This document shows positions 37,731-46,560 of a stretch of DNA of 64,000 bases, piece by piece. Every line of letters begins with the position of its first letter. Within the stretch, counting starts at the first letter, position 1. The DNA lies in contig NZ_JHYY01000023.1 of NCBI RefSeq assembly GCF_000621205.1, forward strand, positions 84,337-148,336, written 5' to 3'. Origin of the DNA: Halotalea alkalilenta DSM 17697. Its GTDB lineage: Bacteria; Pseudomonadota; Gammaproteobacteria; Pseudomonadales; Halomonadaceae. The position numbers and the translations under genes were made by a program. The notes beneath the pieces are model-generated. The model saw only the letters and a program-made list of their open reading frames with translations. It was not told the origin of the DNA and ran no database searches.

Positions 37731-38624
37731 TTAGTTGCTGGAGCCGTTCTCGATCGGTGCGATTTCCACACGACGGTTCTGCGCACGCCCTTCGGCGGTG
37801 TCGTTAGACGCCACCGGACGGGTGAAGCCGAAGCCTTCGGTGGTCAAGCGAGCGGAGTCGACACCCTGGGTGGACAGGTATTCGGCCACCGAGTCGGCAC
37901 GCTGCTTGGACAGGCGCTGGTTGTAGGCCGCGGTGCCGACGGAGTCGGTGTGGCCTTCGACGCGGACGCTGACGTTCGGGTTGGCGGACAGACGTTCGGC
38001 GACCACGTTGAGGGTCTGCTTGGAGTCGTCGGTCAGCTCGTACGAGTCGAACGCGAAGTGGATGTCACGGAGCACCAGGTTGGCCGGGCAGCCGAGAGCG
38101 TTGACTTCAACGCCGGCCGGGGTATCCGGGCACTGATCCATGTAGTCCGGCACGCCGTCACCGTCGGAGTCGAGCGGGCAACCGCGCGCGTCGACTTCAA
38201 CGCCAGCCGGAGTTCCGGGGCATTCGTCCATGTAGTCCGGGACGCCGTCGCCGTCGGTGTCGAGCGGGCAACCACGAGCGTCGACAGCTACGCCAGCCGG
38301 AGTACCCGGGCACTCGTCGATGTCATCCGGAACGCCGTCGCCATCGGAATCCGCAACGCCGGTATCCGGAGATTTGCACAGCAGCGCGGCAGCGGTAGCG
38401 CCCGCCACAGCACCGATGGCAGCACCGGTTTCTTCGTCGCTGCTACCGCTGACGGAGTAGCCAAGGCCGCCGCCGATCAGACCGCCTGCGATGCCGCAGA
38501 CGACTTTGTTCTGGTACCACGGTGAGGCGCTAGAGCCAGTCGGGGACTGATTCGAGCTGGCACAGCCAGACAGCCCCAGCACCAGGGCGGACCCTAGCAG
38601 TAAGCCAGTCGCAGATTTGTTCAT
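37731..38624 (-). CDS. OmpA-family lipoprotein with thrombospondin type-3 repeats
   Basis: A 297-residue outer-membrane lipoprotein. MNKSATGLLLGSALVLGLSGC gives a signal with lipobox LSGC (Cys21). A glycine-rich zipper follows (GIAGGLIGGGLGYSVSG; GAAIGAVAGATAAALL). Three type-3 repeats of about 30 residues, each DxDGDGVPDxxDxCPxTPAGV-type, should bind calcium (roughly residues 90-180). The C-terminal OmpA domain, which grips peptidoglycan, has VRVEGHTDSVGTAAYNQRLS and AQNRRVEI. AAGGAG lies 7 bases before the ATG at 38624. It is probably a structural link between outer membrane and wall. Confidence 0.9.
   Translation of the reverse strand: MNKSATGLLLGSALVLGLSGCASSNQSPTGSSASPWYQNKVVCGIAGGLIGGGLGYSVSGSSDEETGAAIGAVAGATAAALLCKSPDTGVADSDGDGVPDDIDECPGTPAGVAVDARGCPLDTDGDGVPDYMDECPGTPAGVEVDARGCPLDSDGDGVPDYMDQCPDTPAGVEVNALGCPANLVLRDIHFAFDSYELTDDSKQTLNVVAERLSANPNVSVRVEGHTDSVGTAAYNQRLSKQRADSVAEYLSTQGVDSARLTTEGFGFTRPVASNDTAEGRAQNRRVEIAPIENGSSN
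38080..38350 (-). repeat. Three tandem ~90-bp coding repeats (TSP3 units)
   Basis: The DNA repeats the unit that encodes DGDGVPDYMDECPGTPAGVE followed by VDARGCPLD about three times inside the OmpA-like gene; the third unit is more divergent. Such near-identical units can expand or contract by recombination. Confidence 0.7.
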
Positions 38625-39152
38625 GCAAGACTCCTTCTTGATACAACGCCATCGTAACGAAGTGTTACTCGAGCGATTCCGATTTATTAGGCGACCCGAC
38701 CAGCCTGGACTATTTACTCGAAGCGCTTCCGCAGGAAGCTCATCCATGCCGTCTCGGCCCGTGGAACGCCCTTACGGCCGAGCGCTCCATACTCCTTCTG
38801 GCGGGCACAAAGTGCCCCAAGCGAGAGCATGATGCAATACTCGAACAGCGTTTTCAATCGCCACCACCTCTTATGGAGGGAACGATCGAACGAGTACGGC
38901 AACGAGACCCCGGCCCACGTTCGGTCTCGCACCAAAGCGATTCCCATCGTGTTCGGCATCGTGCAGAAGGATAGCCACAATGCGTTGATTTCGCACGCTG
39001 GAAATAAGGGCAGTGAGGTAAATTGTCGCTAAACGACAATCACGCTCAACCACATTCCCACTCGAACGTCAGTGATTGAATACCTATTTCGACATCCGCG
39101 CGGCTTATCCTCGGATCATCACAATCAGTTCCAACCAGGGGTTTTTCTTCTC
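38625..39152. other. 528-base intergenic region between the OmpA-like gene and mmsA
   Basis: The two genes are divergent, so both promoters should lie here. A small inverted repeat GTAAC-GAAGT-GTTAC is at 38654-38668, in the 5' leader side of the OmpA-like gene. The base composition is less GC-rich than the genes. Two short open frames on opposite strands overlap here but neither has a convincing start or any family likeness. Confidence 0.5.
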
Positions 39153-40649
39153 ATGAAACGCATCCAGCACTACATGGACGGCCACATGACTGGCCTCGAC
39201 TCCACCCGCACCGCTGCGGTCTTCAACCCCTCCACCGGCACCCAGTCCGCCGAAGTATCGCTAGCCTCCAAGGCCGACACCGAGAGCGCCATCCACGCCG
39301 CCGCCAAGGCCTTTCCCGGTTGGGCCGCGACCTCCCCGCTGAAGCGCTCCCGCGTGCTGTTCAAGTACAAGGCCCTGCTCGAGGAGCACACCGACGAGAT
39401 CGCACGCCTGATCGCCTCCGAACACGGCAAGGTGCTGTCGGACGCCCGCGGCGAGCTCACCCGCGGCATCGAAGTGGTCGAGTTCGCCTGCGGCATGCCC
39501 CATCTGCAAAAGGGCGAGCACTCGCTCAACGTCGGCACTGGGGTCGACAGCTTCTCGATGATGCAACCGCTCGGCGTGTGCGCCGGCATCACCCCGTTCA
39601 ACTTCCCGGCCATGGTGCCGCTGTGGATGTTTCCGATCGCCATCGCCGCCGGCAACACCTTCGTGCTCAAGCCCTCGGAGAAGGATCCCTCGGCGACTCT
39701 GCGCATCGTCGAGCTGTTCACCGAGGCAGGTCTCCCCGACGGCGTGCTCAACCTGATCAACGGCGACAAGGAAGCGGTCGATACCCTGCTCACCGATCCC
39801 CGCGTCCAGGCGGTCAGCTTCGTCGGCTCGACTCCGATCGCCGAATACGTCTATGCCACCGGCTCGCAGCACGGCAAGCGCGTCCAGGCCCTCGGCGGGG
39901 CCAAGAACCACATGGTGATCATGCCCGACGCCGACCTCGACCAAGCCGCCGATGCGCTGATGGGCGCCGCCTACGGCAGCGCCGGCGAGCGCTGCATGGC
40001 GATCTCGGTCGCCGTACCGGTCGGTGACGAAACCGCTTCGCTGCTGCGCGAAAAGCTGCTGTCGCGGCTCGACGGCCTGCGGGTCGGCCAGAGCATCGTC
40101 GAGGGTCCCGACCACGACATGGGACCGCTGGTGACCCGCCAGCACCTCGACAAGGTCCGCGCCTACATCGCCGCCGGGGTCGAGGAAGGCGCCGAGCTGG
40201 TCCGCGACGGCCGCGAGCTGGACGACCAGAGCGGCGGCTATTTCATCGGCGGTACGCTGTTCGATCGGGTCAAGCCCGGCATGCGGATCTACGACGAAGA
40301 GATCTTCGGACCGGTACTGGCGATCGCGCGGGCAGCGAGCTTCGATGAGGCGGTGGCGATGGTCAACGCCCACGAGTTCGGCAATGGCACCGCGATCTTC
40401 ACCCGCGACGGCGATAGCGCGCGCCAGTACTGCGAGCAGATCCAGGTCGGGATGGTCGGGGTCAACGTGCCGATTCCAGTACCGATGGCCTTCCATAGCT
40501 TCGGCGGCTGGAAGCGTTCGATCTTCGGTGCGCTGCACGTGCACGGCCCGGACGGAGTGCGTTTCTACACCCGAATGAAGACGGTCACCGCGCGCTGGCC
40601 TTCAGGGCTCAGGGAGCGCACCAACCACTACAGCATGCCCACGCTCTGA
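39153..40649 (+). CDS. mmsA: Methylmalonate-semialdehyde dehydrogenase (CoA-acylating)
   Basis: A 498-residue aldehyde dehydrogenase of the MmsA type, which makes propionyl-CoA or acetyl-CoA from methylmalonate or malonate semialdehyde in valine, thymine/uracil or inositol breakdown. The signatures are CAGITPFNFPAMVPLWMFPI, the nucleophile Cys in GSAGERCMAISVAV, and NVPIPVPMAFHSFGGWKRS. The length fits MmsA (about 500). The start at 39153 is chosen because family N-termini begin with a similar HYMDGH stretch. No mmsB is adjacent. Confidence 0.9.
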   Translation: MKRIQHYMDGHMTGLDSTRTAAVFNPSTGTQSAEVSLASKADTESAIHAAAKAFPGWAATSPLKRSRVLFKYKALLEEHTDEIARLIASEHGKVLSDARGELTRGIEVVEFACGMPHLQKGEHSLNVGTGVDSFSMMQPLGVCAGITPFNFPAMVPLWMFPIAIAAGNTFVLKPSEKDPSATLRIVELFTEAGLPDGVLNLINGDKEAVDTLLTDPRVQAVSFVGSTPIAEYVYATGSQHGKRVQALGGAKNHMVIMPDADLDQAADALMGAAYGSAGERCMAISVAVPVGDETASLLREKLLSRLDGLRVGQSIVEGPDHDMGPLVTRQHLDKVRAYIAAGVEEGAELVRDGRELDDQSGGYFIGGTLFDRVKPGMRIYDEEIFGPVLAIARAASFDEAVAMVNAHEFGNGTAIFTRDGDSARQYCEQIQVGMVGVNVPIPVPMAFHSFGGWKRSIFGALHVHGPDGVRFYTRMKTVTARWPSGLRERTNHYSMPTL

Positions 40650-40664
40650 ACCCTCGCCTCCAAC

Positions 40665-40696
40665 CACGATGCCCGCAGCCTGCTGCGGGCATCGTG
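40665..40696 (+). terminator. mmsA terminator
   Basis: CACGATGCCCGCAG pairs with CTGCGGGCATCGTG around CCTG, a 14-bp stem 15 bases after the mmsA stop, followed by CTTTC. Confidence 0.75.
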
Positions 40697-40779
40697 CTTT
40701 CAAGCCTCTGGGTGCCGGTGCGGCTATCTCGACCAGCCTGGCCGTGAGGATCACAGCACGCTGAGAGCAATGACAAAGT

Positions 40780-40804
40780 AAAGGGAGCGCCGTCGGCTCC
40801 CTTT
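40780..40804. terminator. Terminator between mmsA and the NCS1 permease
   Basis: AAAGGGAGC pairs with GCTCCCTTT around a 7-base loop, on the 3' side of the convergent permease gene. On the minus strand the right arm runs into CCCTTTACTTTG, a short T-rich tail. Confidence 0.7.
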
Positions 40805-40834
40805 CGCTGTTGCGGCCGCCGTCCACCCTCGAAC

Positions 40835-42343
40835 TCAGCGTCCCGCGTAGCTGGCCTTGAGGTCGCGCGCGAACCAGGCGTAGCAAAGCGCCCCGACGAT
40901 CCCGCCGATGAACAGCGAGAAGTAGTGCAGGTCGCCGAACTGGGGGCCGAAGTTGATTCCCAGGGCGACGATGGCAGCGGGAATCAACGCTTTGATCGCC
41001 CTCGGATTGACGCCGTTGTTGTACCAGTAGGAGCCCTTGGGATCGGTGCTGAACAATCCATCGACGTCGATCAGGCCGCGGCGCACGCGGTAGAAATCGA
41101 CCAGCAGGATGCCGTAGAGCGGACCGATGACCGCAGCGAGCGCACCGACGGTGTAATGGATCAGCTCGGGATTGTTGAAGAGTTTCCACGGCATCAGGAA
41201 CACTGAACCGACCGCGGCGATGAAGCCGCCGGTGCGGAAGCTGATCAGCCTCGGCGCCACGTTGGCGAAATCGAACGCCGGCGCAACGAAGTTGGCGACG
41301 ATGTTGATGCCCACCGTGGTGGTGACGAAGGTCAACGCGCCGATCAGCGCCACGTAGGTATTGTCGAGCCGGGCGACGGTCTCTATCGGGTCATCGATCA
41401 TCTCGCCGAACACCGGCAGAGTGGCCGAGACCATCATCACGGTGGTAGCGGCGAAGACCACGAAGTTGACCGGCAGCCCCCAGAAGTTGCCCTTCTTCAC
41501 CGCTGCCATGCTGTGGCAGTAACGGCTGAAGTCACCGAAGTTGAGCGTCGGGCCGGCGAAGTACCCAGCGACGATCACCGCAGCGATGATCATCTGCCAG
41601 GCCTGCTGGCTGGGTGACAGCACCTGATCACCGAGAGTGAAGCTCACGTTCTCCCAGCCAGCGTGGTAGAGCAGCCAACCGGCGAGCACGAACATCGCGA
41701 TGTAGACCGCCGGGCCGCTCCAGTCGATGAAGCGCCGGATCGCCTGCATGCCGTGCCAGAACACCATCGCCTGAAGCAGCCAGAGCAGCATGAAGCTCAA
41801 CCAGCCTAGCGCGGAGAGCCCGAGAAACTGCCCATTGGCCAGCTCACCCAGCGAGGGAAAGAATCGCAGCAGTACGATGGTCAGGGCGTTGGAGGCGAGG
41901 AAGGTCTGGATCCCATACCAGACCAGTGCAATCAATCCGCGGATCAGCGCCGGCACGTTGGCACCGAACACCCCGAAGGAGATCCGGCAGATCACCGGGA
42001 ACGGCACCGCGGCCTGCTGCGACGGGCGCGCCATCAAGTTGGCGAAGAACTGCACGATACAGATCCCGACCACCAGCGAGACCATCACCTGCCAGCCGGC
42101 GAGACCGAGGGCGAACAGGCTGGCCGCGACCACGTAGCCACCGACGCTGTGCACGTCGGAAAGCCAGAAGGCGAAGATGTTGTAGGCGTTCCAGTCCTGC
42201 TTCACCGGTCCCAGATCGGCGTTGTAGAGACGCTCGCTGTAGCCAGGCTTCGGCATGGGGGCTGCGGCATCGCCATCCAGGGCAGTGGCAGTGGCGCCCA
42301 TGGCAGTCGGCGCCTGCAGCCGGCTATCGGAAGGTTGGGGCAT
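40835..42343 (-). CDS. NCS1-family permease, probable allantoin/hydantoin or nucleobase transporter
   Basis: A 502-residue membrane protein with about 12 segments. The family motif NADLGPVKQDWNAYNIFAFW before the first segment and WQVMVSLVVG are typical of the NCS1 family, which moves cytosine, allantoin, hydantoins, uracil or thiamine with a cation. LNFGDFSRYCHS in the middle is also characteristic. Position next to an allantoin-racemase/allantoinase operon suggests allantoin or a related ureide, but the substrate is not proven. It is divergent from the GntR gene. Confidence 0.85.
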   Translation of the reverse strand: MPQPSDSRLQAPTAMGATATALDGDAAAPMPKPGYSERLYNADLGPVKQDWNAYNIFAFWLSDVHSVGGYVVAASLFALGLAGWQVMVSLVVGICIVQFFANLMARPSQQAAVPFPVICRISFGVFGANVPALIRGLIALVWYGIQTFLASNALTIVLLRFFPSLGELANGQFLGLSALGWLSFMLLWLLQAMVFWHGMQAIRRFIDWSGPAVYIAMFVLAGWLLYHAGWENVSFTLGDQVLSPSQQAWQMIIAAVIVAGYFAGPTLNFGDFSRYCHSMAAVKKGNFWGLPVNFVVFAATTVMMVSATLPVFGEMIDDPIETVARLDNTYVALIGALTFVTTTVGINIVANFVAPAFDFANVAPRLISFRTGGFIAAVGSVFLMPWKLFNNPELIHYTVGALAAVIGPLYGILLVDFYRVRRGLIDVDGLFSTDPKGSYWYNNGVNPRAIKALIPAAIVALGINFGPQFGDLHYFSLFIGGIVGALCYAWFARDLKASYAGR

Positions 42344-42410
42344 GTCGAGTTACCGAGGTTGATTGGAATTGAAAGGCCCGGCAGCGGACCAATGCCTTAC
42401 ATCCAATATC

Positions 42411-42418
42411 GTATACAA
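42411..42418. promoter_or_regulatory. Candidate GntR operator, distal site
   Basis: GTATACAA, within TCGTATACAATC, lies in the permease/GntR intergenic region. It matches 9 of 10 positions of the site at 42580-42589. Confidence 0.45.
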
Positions 42419-42579
42419 TCATCGTGCCAACTCGAGGACACAGCGCGCACACCTCGGCAGCGGGCGCCTTCTGCACGCTTGGGCTCGCCTATCTTCCCAC
42501 CTAGAGAGCTACCAATCGCGCCGGCAGCGGCACTACGACAGTGCAATCGACTTGACTGGCGCACCAAACGTGAACATTT

Positions 42580-42589
42580 TTGTATACAA
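42580..42589. promoter_or_regulatory. Candidate GntR operator, proximal palindrome
   Basis: TTGTATACAA is a perfect 10-base palindrome 142 bases before the GntR start. GntR/FCD regulators commonly bind short GTATAC-type palindromes. Confidence 0.5.
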
Positions 42590-42730
42590 TTTTCTCCAGT
42601 ATTGTTTCCTAACCGTGCTGCCATCGCGTCCTGACTGGAATGGCACGAAGGTTGCCTAGCTAACCATCGCTATGAATTCATCATCGATCGGAAACCCGAG
42701 CGCCGATCCAGGACCCGATATGGAGACGTC

Positions 42731-43447
42731 ATGAGTGCGATGCGCCAGTTCCATCTCTTCAACGCCAGCATGACTGGCGCCGGCCGCCGCGACGACGCCA
42801 TCTATCGCGCGCTATGGGAGGCGATCGTCGCGCACAAGCTGCCACCCGGCGCCCGACTGCCGGAGGACGCCCTGGCGAGCGCGTTCAAGATCAGTCGGAC
42901 CGGCATCCGCCGGGTGCTGCAACGTCTCGCGCTCGAGCGGCTGGTGACGCTGGTGCCCAACCGCGGCGCGCAGATCAGCCACCCCTCTCCCGCGGAGGCC
43001 CATGACGTCTTCGAAGCCCGCAGGATGCTCGAAAGCAGCGCCATGATCTCAGTGGTCGAGCGCCACACCGCGAAGGACCTGGTGCATCTTCGCCAACTGA
43101 CCGAGGCCGAGCGCCAAGCCCTGACGCAGCGGCGCCGCTCGGAGGCGATCCGGCTATCGGGGCAGTTCCACACTGGCCTGGTCGCGCTGACTGGCAACGA
43201 GTCGCTGCTGGATTTCATTTCGCAACTGGTTTCCCGCAGCTCGCTGATCATCGCGGTCTACGGCGACTCCCGGCATACCGGCTGCACCTGCAGCCACGAT
43301 GAACTGCTCGCCCTGGTGGAGTCGCGCGATCCTGTGGCGGCGTCCCAGTGGATGAGCGCCCACCTCGAGGAGATCGTCAGCGGATTGGATTTCACCCAGG
43401 ACACCGTGGCCGAGCCTGACTTCGAGCGGCTGTTCGCCACTTTCTGA
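42731..43447 (+). CDS. hpxS: GntR/FCD-family regulator, HpxS-like
   Basis: A 238-residue regulator. The N-terminal winged helix has IYRALWEAIVAHKLPPGARL and LASAFKISRTGIRRVLQRL; the FCD effector domain has EARRMLESSAMISVVER, FHTGLVALTGN and CSHDELLALVESRDP with metal-binding His residues. It starts the set regulator-racemase-allantoinase, which is the order of Klebsiella hpxSAB, so I call it HpxS-like. GGAGACG lies before the ATG. The TTGTATACAA palindrome upstream could be its own operator. Confidence 0.85.
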   Translation: MSAMRQFHLFNASMTGAGRRDDAIYRALWEAIVAHKLPPGARLPEDALASAFKISRTGIRRVLQRLALERLVTLVPNRGAQISHPSPAEAHDVFEARRMLESSAMISVVERHTAKDLVHLRQLTEAERQALTQRRRSEAIRLSGQFHTGLVALTGNESLLDFISQLVSRSSLIIAVYGDSRHTGCTCSHDELLALVESRDPVAASQWMSAHLEEIVSGLDFTQDTVAEPDFERLFATF

Positions 43448-43498
43448 TCCATGTCCGGCAGGCCGGACGGAAGAGCTACACGAACCGAGAATCACGCG

Positions 43499-44233
43499 AT
43501 GAGACTGCACGTCATCAACCCCAACACCAGCACCGCGATGAGCGAAAAGATCGCCATCGCGGCCGAGCGCGCCAGTCGCCAGGCACAGATCGTCACCCTC
43601 ACCTCGCGTCACGGCCCAGCCTCGCTCGAGAGCCACTTCGATGAAGCGCTCGCCGTGCCCGGGCTGCTCGAGCAGGTCGACCTGATCCAGCGCGAAGGCG
43701 GCAGCGACGGTATCCTGGTCGCCTGCTTCGGCGACCCGGGCGTTCTCGCCGCGCGCGAGCTCGCCGACGCGCCCGTGTTCGGCATCGCCGAGGCGGCGAT
43801 GCGCACCGCGGCCGCCCTGGGAACCCGCTTCTCGGTGGTGACCACGCTTGGCCGAACGCTACCGATCATCGAACGGGTCGTGCGCGAAAGCGGCCTGGAG
43901 CGCGCCTGTTCCCGACTGCGTGCCTGCGAGATCCCGGTCGCCAGCCTGGAATGCACCGATGACGAGAGCCGCGGTCGACTGCTCGATGAGTGCCGCCGGG
44001 CGCTGGACGAGGATGGCATCGACACACTGGTACTGGGCTGCGCCGGGATGGCCGATCTCACCGAGTGGATCAGCGCAGAGCTGCGAGTACCGGTGATCGA
44101 CGGCGTCGCCGCAGGGGTCCAGCTGCTCGAGGGACTCGCTCATCTCGGACTGCGTCCTGCCAAGCGTTTCGACCGCGCCGCGCCGCCGCCCAAACCCGTC
44201 CAGGGCGCCTTCGCCGCCCTCGCCCGCCGCTGA
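43499..44233 (+). CDS. hpxA: Allantoin racemase (Asp/Glu/hydantoin racemase family)
   Basis: A 244-residue racemase of the Asp/Glu fold that interconverts (R)- and (S)-allantoin. It starts MRLHVINPNTSTAMSEKIAI, with the two catalytic Cys residues expected in VACFGDPGVLAA and LGCAGMADL. The residue pattern matches HpxA/hydantoin racemases. A longer start at 43451 is possible but the family begins near RLHVINPN. It precedes the allantoinase by 27 bases and so can feed it the (S)-isomer. Confidence 0.88.
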   Translation: MRLHVINPNTSTAMSEKIAIAAERASRQAQIVTLTSRHGPASLESHFDEALAVPGLLEQVDLIQREGGSDGILVACFGDPGVLAARELADAPVFGIAEAAMRTAAALGTRFSVVTTLGRTLPIIERVVRESGLERACSRLRACEIPVASLECTDDESRGRLLDECRRALDEDGIDTLVLGCAGMADLTEWISAELRVPVIDGVAAGVQLLEGLAHLGLRPAKRFDRAAPPPKPVQGAFAALARR

Positions 44234-44260
44234 TCCCACCCTGCCCGAGGAAGCCCATCC

Positions 44261-45199
44261 ATGGTCCAGCAGACGACGACCTATCCCCGCGACCTGCGCG
44301 GCTATGCAGGCAATCCGCCCGATCCGAAATGGCCGAATGGTGCCCGCATCGCGGTGCAGTTCGTGCTCAACGTCGAAGAAGGCAGCGAGAACTGCGTATT
44401 GCATGGCGATCGCCAGAGCGAAGTGTTCCTATCCGAGATCGTCGGCGCCCAGGCCTATCCCGATCGCCACATGAGCATGGAGTCGATCTACGAGTACGGC
44501 TCCCGTGCCGGCGCCTGGCGTATCCTCGATGAGTTCGAGCGCCGCGGCCTGCCGCTCACCGCCTTCGGCGTCGCCATGGCGCTGGAGCGCTGCCCGGAGA
44601 TCACCCAGGCACTGATCGAGCGCGGTCACGAGATCGCAAGCCACGGCTGGCGCTGGCTGCACTATCAGGACGCCTCGGTCCCCCTCGAGCGTGAGCACCT
44701 CGAGCGCGCGGTCGAGATCATCACCCGCCTCACCGGCTCCGCACCGCTCGGCTGGTACACCGGGCGAGACAGCCCCAATACCCGGCGCCTGGTGGTCGAA
44801 CACGGCGGCTTCCTCTACGACAGCGACTACTACGGTGACGACCTGCCGCTGTGGACCGAGGTGGAGACCAGCGACGGCGCGCGCCAGCCGCACCTGATCG
44901 TGCCCTACACCCTCGACGCCAACGACATGCGCTTCTCGAGCCCCGGCGGATTCAACAGCGGCGATCAGTTCTTCGCCTATCTGCGCGACACCTTCGACGT
45001 CCTTTATGCCGAGGGCGAGACCGCACCGAAAATGATGTCGGTCGGCCTGCACGCCCGGCTGGTCGGTCGCCCCGGGCGCTTTCGCGCACTGCAGCGCTTC
45101 CTCGATCACATCGAAGCCCATGACCGGGTCTGGGTCACCCGCCGGATCGACATCGCCCGCCATTGGATCGAGCATCACCCCTATCAGCCCAAGCGCTGA
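44261..45199 (+). CDS. puuE: PuuE/HpxB, metal-independent allantoinase
   Basis: A 312-residue polysaccharide-deacetylase-fold enzyme that opens the allantoin ring to allantoate. The start YPRDLRGYAGNPPDPKWPNG, then VLNVEEGSENCVLHGD, HEIASHGWRWLHYQ and SVGLHARLVGRPGR are typical of PuuE, which lacks the metal triad of true deacetylases. It ends the regulator-racemase-allantoinase operon. AGGAAG is upstream. Confidence 0.93.
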   Translation: MVQQTTTYPRDLRGYAGNPPDPKWPNGARIAVQFVLNVEEGSENCVLHGDRQSEVFLSEIVGAQAYPDRHMSMESIYEYGSRAGAWRILDEFERRGLPLTAFGVAMALERCPEITQALIERGHEIASHGWRWLHYQDASVPLEREHLERAVEIITRLTGSAPLGWYTGRDSPNTRRLVVEHGGFLYDSDYYGDDLPLWTEVETSDGARQPHLIVPYTLDANDMRFSSPGGFNSGDQFFAYLRDTFDVLYAEGETAPKMMSVGLHARLVGRPGRFRALQRFLDHIEAHDRVWVTRRIDIARHWIEHHPYQPKR

Positions 45200-45314
45200 G
45201 TCGGACCAACGCCGAGAGCCGGGCGAATGCCCGGCCCTCGGCGCGCCTCTCCACCGCTTCGATCGAGGCGGTGCGGAACCTTGCCACACAGCCCAGCGTA
45301 TCGATCAAGGCAAG

Positions 45315-45327
45315 AGATAACGGTATA
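45315..45327. repeat. Copy 3 of the AGATAACGGTATA sequence
   Basis: Intergenic between convergent puuE and amidase, about 50 bases past the amidase stop. It matches the copies at 6775 and 26575, here followed by TATC rather than AAA. Confidence 0.6.
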
Positions 45328-45377
45328 TCAATGAACGGGCACTCGATCTGGCTCGAGGCGCGCAGGCGCTGGAAGGC

Positions 45378-46517
45378 TCAACGCTTAAGCAGAGCGAGCA
45401 GGCTGCGGTCCTCGCCGGGCGCGGCGATCAACGATACGCCCCATGGCGCCCCCTGATCCTCGAGCCATGGCAGCGCGAGCACCGCAGCCCCCCACAGCCC
45501 GCCCAGCGCAGTCATCCCCATCAGCCGTTCGCGATAGCGCGCGAGTTCGACGCCGGCCAGCTCCAGCAGCGGCGATGCACCGGGCGCACTCGGCAGGCAG
45601 AGCGCGCACTCGCCGTCTTCGCTCCATTCGCGCAGCAGGCCGACGATTCGCACCGCGGCCCGCTGCGCCTCGTTTTCAGCGCCGGCATCGAGACCCGCGC
45701 ACCACTCGATGCGCGCCTGGATGTCGTCGGCGAAGCGCGGCTGGACCCGGGATATCCACTCACCGTGGGTGCGCCAGATCTCGCGGCCCTGCAGTACCCT
45801 GAACGCCTCGCTGGCCCGGCCCATGGTATCGGCATCGAGCTGCCTTGCATCCAGGGCGAGCCCAAGCCGCTCGAACTGTGCGGAGACCTGAGCGGGACCG
45901 AAATCCACCCCTTGCGGTACGAGCACCCGGACGGAGGAGAACTTGCGCAGCGGCTGCGACGGCAGCAGCACGTCGCCGACCCGGGCGAGCAGCGCCGCCT
46001 GCCGACACATGAAGCCGACCGTGTCGAAGCGCGGCGCGAGCGCGACCAGGCCGTCGCTTGCGATCGCCCCCCAGCTGGGGCGCAGCCCGTAGAGCCCGCA
46101 GTAGCTCGACGGCACCCGGATCGAGCCACCGGTATCGGTACCCAGGCCGATATCGGCCTCGCCAGCCGCTACCGCGACCGCAGAACCCGAGCTCGACCCA
46201 CCGGGCAACCGGTCGGGCGCGGCCGGATTGACCGGCGTGCCGTAATGCACGTTGGCGCCGTTGAGACTGTAGGCGAGCTCGTCGGTCTGGGTCTTGCCGA
46301 CCATCTCGGCACCGGCGTCGAGCAGTTTGCGCACCGCACTCGCGGTGCGCGTCGCCGCCGCATGGCTGGCGCGCCAGTCAGGGTTTCCCGCACCGGTGAC
46401 GAACCCCTCGATCTCGAACAGGTCCTTGACCGCGAGACGCTGGCCGCGCAGCGGTCCTTCGCTCGCGCCCTCGATCCTCGGACCATCGGCGACCCATACC
46501 GCACTTTCGTCAGTCAT
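45378..46517 (-). CDS. Amidase-signature family hydrolase
   Basis: A 379-residue Ser-cisSer-Lys amidase. Lys31 in AVKDLF, the GGSSSGSAVAVAAG loop (106-119) with the cis-Ser, and Ser132 in DTGGSIRVP are all present. It is shorter than the usual 450-500 residues. It is the last gene after an ABC importer for amino-acid-like compounds, all on one strand, so the substrate is probably what the importer brings in, perhaps a purine-derived amide such as oxamate or a ureide. That is inference. Confidence 0.85.
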   Translation of the reverse strand: MTDESAVWVADGPRIEGASEGPLRGQRLAVKDLFEIEGFVTGAGNPDWRASHAAATRTASAVRKLLDAGAEMVGKTQTDELAYSLNGANVHYGTPVNPAAPDRLPGGSSSGSAVAVAAGEADIGLGTDTGGSIRVPSSYCGLYGLRPSWGAIASDGLVALAPRFDTVGFMCRQAALLARVGDVLLPSQPLRKFSSVRVLVPQGVDFGPAQVSAQFERLGLALDARQLDADTMGRASEAFRVLQGREIWRTHGEWISRVQPRFADDIQARIEWCAGLDAGAENEAQRAAVRIVGLLREWSEDGECALCLPSAPGASPLLELAGVELARYRERLMGMTALGGLWGAAVLALPWLEDQGAPWGVSLIAAPGEDRSLLALLKR

Positions 46518-46560
46518 CTTCTGTTGCCTTTGCCTTCGTCACTGGAAACGGCTCGCGCGC

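Noticed and set aside
38714..38980. Small minus-strand frame in the OmpA/mmsA gap
   Set aside because: No ribosome binding site that decides a start, no family likeness, and an overlapping plus-strand frame is equally good.
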